A DNA stretch of 8,538 nucleotides, from contig JAICKZ010000135.1 in NCBI GenBank assembly GCA_025927665.1, positions 1-8,538 of the forward strand, written 5' to 3'. How positions within the stretch are numbered: position 1 is the stretch's first letter; each line of letters begins with the position of its first letter. The translations under genes were made by a program, and so were the position numbers. This DNA is from Steroidobacteraceae bacterium. GTDB taxonomy: Bacteria > Pseudomonadota > Gammaproteobacteria > Steroidobacterales > Steroidobacteraceae. Below the pieces are notes generated by a model. That model made no database searches and was not told the DNA's origin. It saw only the letters and a list, made by a program, of their open reading frames with translations. Shown piece after piece: positions 6,080 through 8,538 of this stretch.

Positions 6080-6099
6080 CCGGATATTAATCTGTCCGG
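6080..6099. repeat. Inverted repeat CCGGA-N10-TCCGG in the gstA leader
   Basis: Perfect 5-bp arms at 6080-6084 and 6095-6099 lie about 40 bp upstream of the gstA start, within its predicted leader. It could form a small mRNA hairpin or be a protein-binding site. Another short repeat, TCACT-N5-AGTGA, lies at 6046-6060. Confidence 0.3.
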
Positions 6100-6141
6100 T
6101 ATTTCCTCTAACCATCAGTCCGTCCATTTATAGGAGTTATT

Positions 6142-6753
6142 ATGAAACTTTATTTAAGCCCAGGCGTATGTTCGCTGGCATCGCACATTACTTTACGGGA
6201 ACTGGCGATGCCGTTTGAAATTGAAAAAGTTAATAGCAAAACCAAAATCACCAGCAGCGGTTCCGATTTCTGGAAAATCAATCCCAAAGGTTATGTACCA
6301 GCACTAAAGCTTGATGATGGATCAGTGCTTACCGAAGGCCAGGTGATCATGCAATATCTTGCTGATAAAAAACCTGAAGCTGGATTGGTACCTGCTGCTA
6401 GTGGTACGTTGCCACGTTATCGTTTGCAGGAATGGTTGGGATTTATTAGTTCAGAACTGCATAAAAGTTTTTCGCCCTTATTCTCTGCCGACACACTCGA
6501 CCAAGTTAAACAAAGTGCTATTGAAAAAATTGGCAAGCGATTGGATTTTGTCGAAGCCGCATTGGCAGGCAAGGATTATTTGACTGGCAATACCTTCACT
6601 ATTGCAGATGCTTATTTATATGTAGTCGTAAACTGGACTGGATTTGTTGGCATCAGTTTGGATAAATGGCCATTGGTCAAAGCTTTCCATGCACGAGTTG
6701 GTGCCCGTCCTAGTGTGCAGGCGGCGCATGCAGCGGAACAAGCCGCAGCGTGA
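6142..6753 (+). CDS. gstA: Beta-class glutathione S-transferase (GstA-like)
   Basis: This cytoplasmic enzyme conjugates glutathione to electrophiles or reduces peroxides. The 203 residues resemble E. coli GstA (201) along the whole length, from memory of that sequence. The N-terminal thioredoxin fold has the beta-class catalytic Cys C10 (SPGVCSLASH), the cis-proline in VPAL (P53) and TEG (64-66) for glutathione binding. H107 in ELHKSF corresponds to the active-site His of the E. coli enzyme. The C-terminal helical domain has the N-capping TIAD (153-156). The start is supported by TAGGAG five bases upstream. It is divergent from an HxlR regulator that may sense electrophiles, so a detoxification link is plausible but inferred. 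Confidence 0.95.
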   Translation: MKLYLSPGVCSLASHITLRELAMPFEIEKVNSKTKITSSGSDFWKINPKGYVPALKLDDGSVLTEGQVIMQYLADKKPEAGLVPAASGTLPRYRLQEWLGFISSELHKSFSPLFSADTLDQVKQSAIEKIGKRLDFVEAALAGKDYLTGNTFTIADAYLYVVVNWTGFVGISLDKWPLVKAFHARVGARPSVQAAHAAEQAAA

Positions 6754-6786
6754 TCATTGATGTTGCATAGTTGATGTTGAAGGCAT

Positions 6787-6809
6787 GACGCGGATGCAAT
6801 GTCCGCGTC
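6787..6809. terminator. GC-rich hairpin between convergent genes, possible bidirectional terminator
   Basis: GACGCGGA (6787-6794) is perfectly inverted as TCCGCGTC (6802-6809) around a 7-nt loop whose outer bases can form G-U pairs. It lies between the gstA stop and the converging AraC-type gene's stop, where a shared terminator is expected. No clean U-run follows on either strand, so termination efficiency is uncertain. Confidence 0.5.
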
Positions 6810-6826
6810 GTTCAATGTATAGGGTT

Positions 6827-7620
6827 TTAGCTTCGCCAGTATTGCTCAGGCGTCATGCCTATCGAGTGTTTGAAGTCTTTTATAAAATGTGCCTGATCAC
6901 TATAACCGAGGTGTATGGCGAGCTGAGCCCAATCTGGTTTGGTAGCCGAACAAGATTGTGCCAATGCTTCGTGGAGCCGATAACGTTGCAACACCCACTT
7001 GGGAGTGACGCCAACATAGCGCAAAATAGGCGCTGTAGTTGCCTTATACCAATGCCGCATTGCTCACTGATCTGATTGATGCTTGCAATGGTTTTATCTT
7101 GTGACATTAGAGCCACGATATCGGTAGTTTGTTTTAATGAATGATCAACAGATGGCAAGCAACCGCGCAGAAATTGCTCTGCCAATTGCATCCATTGTTC
7201 GTTATCAATGTTGTTTGTGATCGCCTCACTCAACTCCATGCCGCGTTCTCCAAACACCGATTCAATTGGAATGTGTCGATTGCGCAGGTGCAACAGGTCG
7301 TTCTTGTAAAATGTATGGAAGCCGCCAGGCTTGAACTTGATACCGAATACATGGCCATGGCCATTCAAACGCCGCACAAAACGTCGAGTGTGTACCCCAA
7401 CTATTTCCGCGACATGTCCGCGCTCAAACACCATGTGTACGGATGGATGAGGTAGCGTGGCGACTTCCTGATCGGAGTGGCCGCATAGATTCCAGCTGAC
7501 AAACCAGAAGTGCTCAACAAAAGCAGACAGATCATCGCTTGGTAGCCAACGATGATGTTGGCCCGGTACAGGCGATGTCTTCAGCAGTCCGCGTGCTGGA
7601 GGTGCGTTGGTTCGTGGCAT
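6827..7620 (-). pseudogene. AraC-family transcriptional regulator broken by a one-base frameshift
   Basis: Two overlapping frames together encode one AraC-type regulator of about 264 residues. The first frame (from 7620) gives an N-terminal sensor-like domain of about 160 residues, similar in style to regulators with a DUF6597-type N-terminus. It also gives the first HTH up to IRQLQRLF (192-199). The second frame resumes as RYVGVTPKWVLQRYRLHEA and holds the second HTH (DWAQLAIHLGYSDQAHFIKDF) and the usual end MTPEQYW. The break is at a T4 run (plus-strand A4, 7023-7026). One extra T would restore a continuous protein; unshifted, reading stops at 6880 without the second HTH. The ATG at 7620 is chosen because a good promoter lies at 7651-7679, downstream of the alternative GTG at 7713. 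It may be a true pseudogene or a sequencing error. It is divergent from the DUF3224 gene. Confidence 0.85.
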
Positions 7621-7650
7621 CGAACGTCGTGTTTTTACAATACGAAAATT

Positions 7651-7679
7651 ATGATAAAAGCAAAAATCGTGGTGATCAA
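7651..7679 (-). promoter_or_regulatory. Sigma-70-type promoter of the AraC-family gene
   Basis: On the minus strand, TTGATC (7679-7674), 17 bases, then TATCAT (7656-7651), with four and five of six consensus matches. Transcription would start near 7644, giving a leader of about 25 nt to the ATG at 7620. No clear Shine-Dalgarno precedes that ATG. Confidence 0.5.
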
Positions 7680-7699
7680 TCGATCTTAGTAGATTGATC
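7674..7699. promoter_or_regulatory. Inverted repeat GATCAATC-N10-GATTGATC, candidate operator
   Basis: Perfect 8-bp arms (7674-7681 and 7692-7699) overlap the -35 of the AraC-family promoter and lie about 50 bp upstream of the divergent DUF3224 start. The position suits a site controlling both genes. The binding protein is not known; the AraC-family product is the obvious candidate, though AraC-type sites are usually direct repeats. Confidence 0.45.
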
Positions 7700-7746
7700 G
7701 CATTATCATCCACGTAGGCGAAGTATTTCTAGTTTTGGAGATTACT

Positions 7747-8145
7747 ATGCAAACCGCAAAAGGTGCTTTTGAAGTGACGATTGTTGCTCAACCTCATCAA
7801 TCAGGAGTGGGTGATGAGCAAGTCGCACGCATGGCCATATCCAAGGTGTTTAGTGGTGAGATGAGTGGTACCGGTAATGGTGAGATGTTGGCCTATCGTT
7901 CGACCCTATCTGGTTCAGCGGGATATGTGGCCATGGAAAAAGTGCAAGGCGTGATGAACGGCCGTCAAGGCAGTTTCATCATGCAGCACAGTGGAATAAT
8001 GAACCGAGGGGAATCGCAATTAAGTATCAAGATTGTGCCGGACTCTGGAGCAGAGGCTCTTACAGGCATAGCTGGGGAGATGCTGTTGACGATTGAGCAA
8101 GGAAAGCACTTCTATGAATTTCGGTACACTTTGCCGGGGTCATGA
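7747..8145 (+). CDS. DUF3224 family protein
   Basis: The 132-residue cytoplasmic protein matches the DUF3224 pattern as I recall it. Landmarks are FSGEMSGTGNGEML (35-48), GSAGYVAMEKVQG (56-68), GRQGSFIMQHSG (72-83), IVPDSGAEALTGIAGEM (96-112) and a closing FYEFRYTL (122-129). The fold is expected to be a small beta barrel and its biochemical function is unknown. The ATG at 7747 is chosen over an in-frame TTG at 7735 because GGAG (7737-7740) lies six bases before it. It is divergent from the broken AraC-family gene and may be its target. Only 27 bp separate its stop from the converging gene on the right. Confidence 0.88.
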   Translation: MQTAKGAFEVTIVAQPHQSGVGDEQVARMAISKVFSGEMSGTGNGEMLAYRSTLSGSAGYVAMEKVQGVMNGRQGSFIMQHSGIMNRGESQLSIKIVPDSGAEALTGIAGEMLLTIEQGKHFYEFRYTLPGS

Positions 8146-8172
8146 ATGTCATCTATGGCATGCGATTATCTT

Positions 8173-8538
8173 TCAATACTCTGCCAGTTTCACACGCAAT
8201 ATCTGCGGTAAGTTTGTGAAGTTCAATCCCCAATCAGTTTGATCGCCGTTCCAGACTCGTTCGAATATCCATTTGCCGTGATCGTAATGACCTTCTTCGA
8301 CTCGTGCCAACATGAACGGCTTGTCGCTAATTGTATTGACGAACTCCACACGCGCATGAAATCCAGTGACCAGAAATTCATCACTGCCAAGCTTCGCAAT
8401 CAGCACGCCGCCGCGGGGCGTTTCATTACCGGTTGGCGTATCGTTTCCAAATTGCAAGCGCCGATAAGAAACCGTTGCCTGCCAATGATCAGATAGTACG
8501 ATTGATTGTTGATGGGTATCGGTGGGTTCTGCCACACC
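8173..8538 (-). CDS. C-terminal part of a GH35-like beta-galactosidase (DUF5597 domain), cut by the window edge
   Basis: Only the last 121 codons are visible, and the frame stays open through the right edge, so the true start lies outside. The segment DEFLVTGFHARVEF (53-66 of the visible part) and the following block ending in FERVWNGDQTDWGLNF (91-106) resemble the DUF5597 C-terminal beta-sandwich. That domain is found on GH35-type beta-galactosidases of polysaccharide-degrading bacteria; the assignment is from memory of the family. No catalytic residues are in this part, so activity cannot be judged. The stop is TGA at 8173-8175. The gene converges on the DUF3224 gene, and no terminator hairpin is evident in the 27-bp gap. 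Confidence 0.75.
   Translation of the reverse strand, partial: GVAEPTDTHQQSIVLSDHWQATVSYRRLQFGNDTPTGNETPRGGVLIAKLGSDEFLVTGFHARVEFVNTISDKPFMLARVEEGHYDHGKWIFERVWNGDQTDWGLNFTNLPQILRVKLAEY

Noticed and set aside
7021..7030. Programmed -1 ribosomal frameshift in the AraC-family gene
   Set aside because: The site reads CTA TTT TGC, which is not a canonical X XXY YYZ slippery heptamer, and AraC regulators are not known to use one. A base loss or sequencing error is simpler.
7141..7455. Plus-strand ORF of 104 codons
   Set aside because: It lies antisense to the AraC-family coding sequence, has no ribosome site, and has no family-like features; it is a shadow.
7621..7713. GTG start at 7713 for the AraC-family gene
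   Set aside because: It lies upstream of the best promoter (7651-7679), and the added residues are not like the family N-terminus.
8173..8535. GTG at 8535 as the true start of the right-edge gene
   Set aside because: The frame stays open to the window edge, and the domain matches the C-terminus of a much larger enzyme.

Overview
The window looks like chromosomal DNA of a gammaproteobacterium with moderate GC content. This is inferred from the family types: MtgA, a PpiB-type cyclophilin, PrmC, and a GstA-like beta-class glutathione transferase. The carbohydrate gene entering from the right edge, with a DUF5597-type C-terminus, would fit a polysaccharide-degrading lineage such as Cellvibrionaceae, but the sequence alone does not fix the genus.

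Left part, all on the minus strand. A 146-bp element with terminal inverted repeats and internal hairpins (5-150), resembling a MITE or intergenic repeat, lies just past the end of moaA. moeA and moaA (2445 to 174) form a tight molybdenum-cofactor pair with a 7-bp gap. A hairpin-containing leader (2446-2614) separates them from a gene for a small secreted two-cysteine protein of unknown function (2995-2615). A 288-bp AT-rich spacer follows upstream.

Middle, minus strand. hxlR, prmC, ppiB and mtgA (5736 to 3284) are spaced 15, 12 and 11 bp apart and look like one transcription unit. A redox-type HxlR regulator therefore heads genes for release-factor methylation, proline isomerisation and peptidoglycan glycan-strand synthesis. 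The 405-bp region between hxlR and the divergent gstA is dense with signals. It holds two AGTTAC/GTAACT inverted repeats, a rightward promoter-like pair overlapping one of them, a 38-codon ORF behind a full AAAGGAGGT ribosome-binding site inside an imperfect hairpin, and a second promoter with repeats in front of gstA.

Right part. gstA (+) converges on an AraC-family regulator gene (-) that is broken by a single-base frameshift at a T4 run. The regulator is divergent from a DUF3224-family gene (+), and an 8-bp inverted repeat overlaps the regulator's -35 box. The window ends in the last ~120 residues of a glycoside hydrolase-like protein (-). The most interesting parts are the hxlR-gstA intergenic region with its possible small protein, and the terminal-repeat element at the left edge. 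I saw no CRISPR array, tRNA, rRNA or transposase gene.
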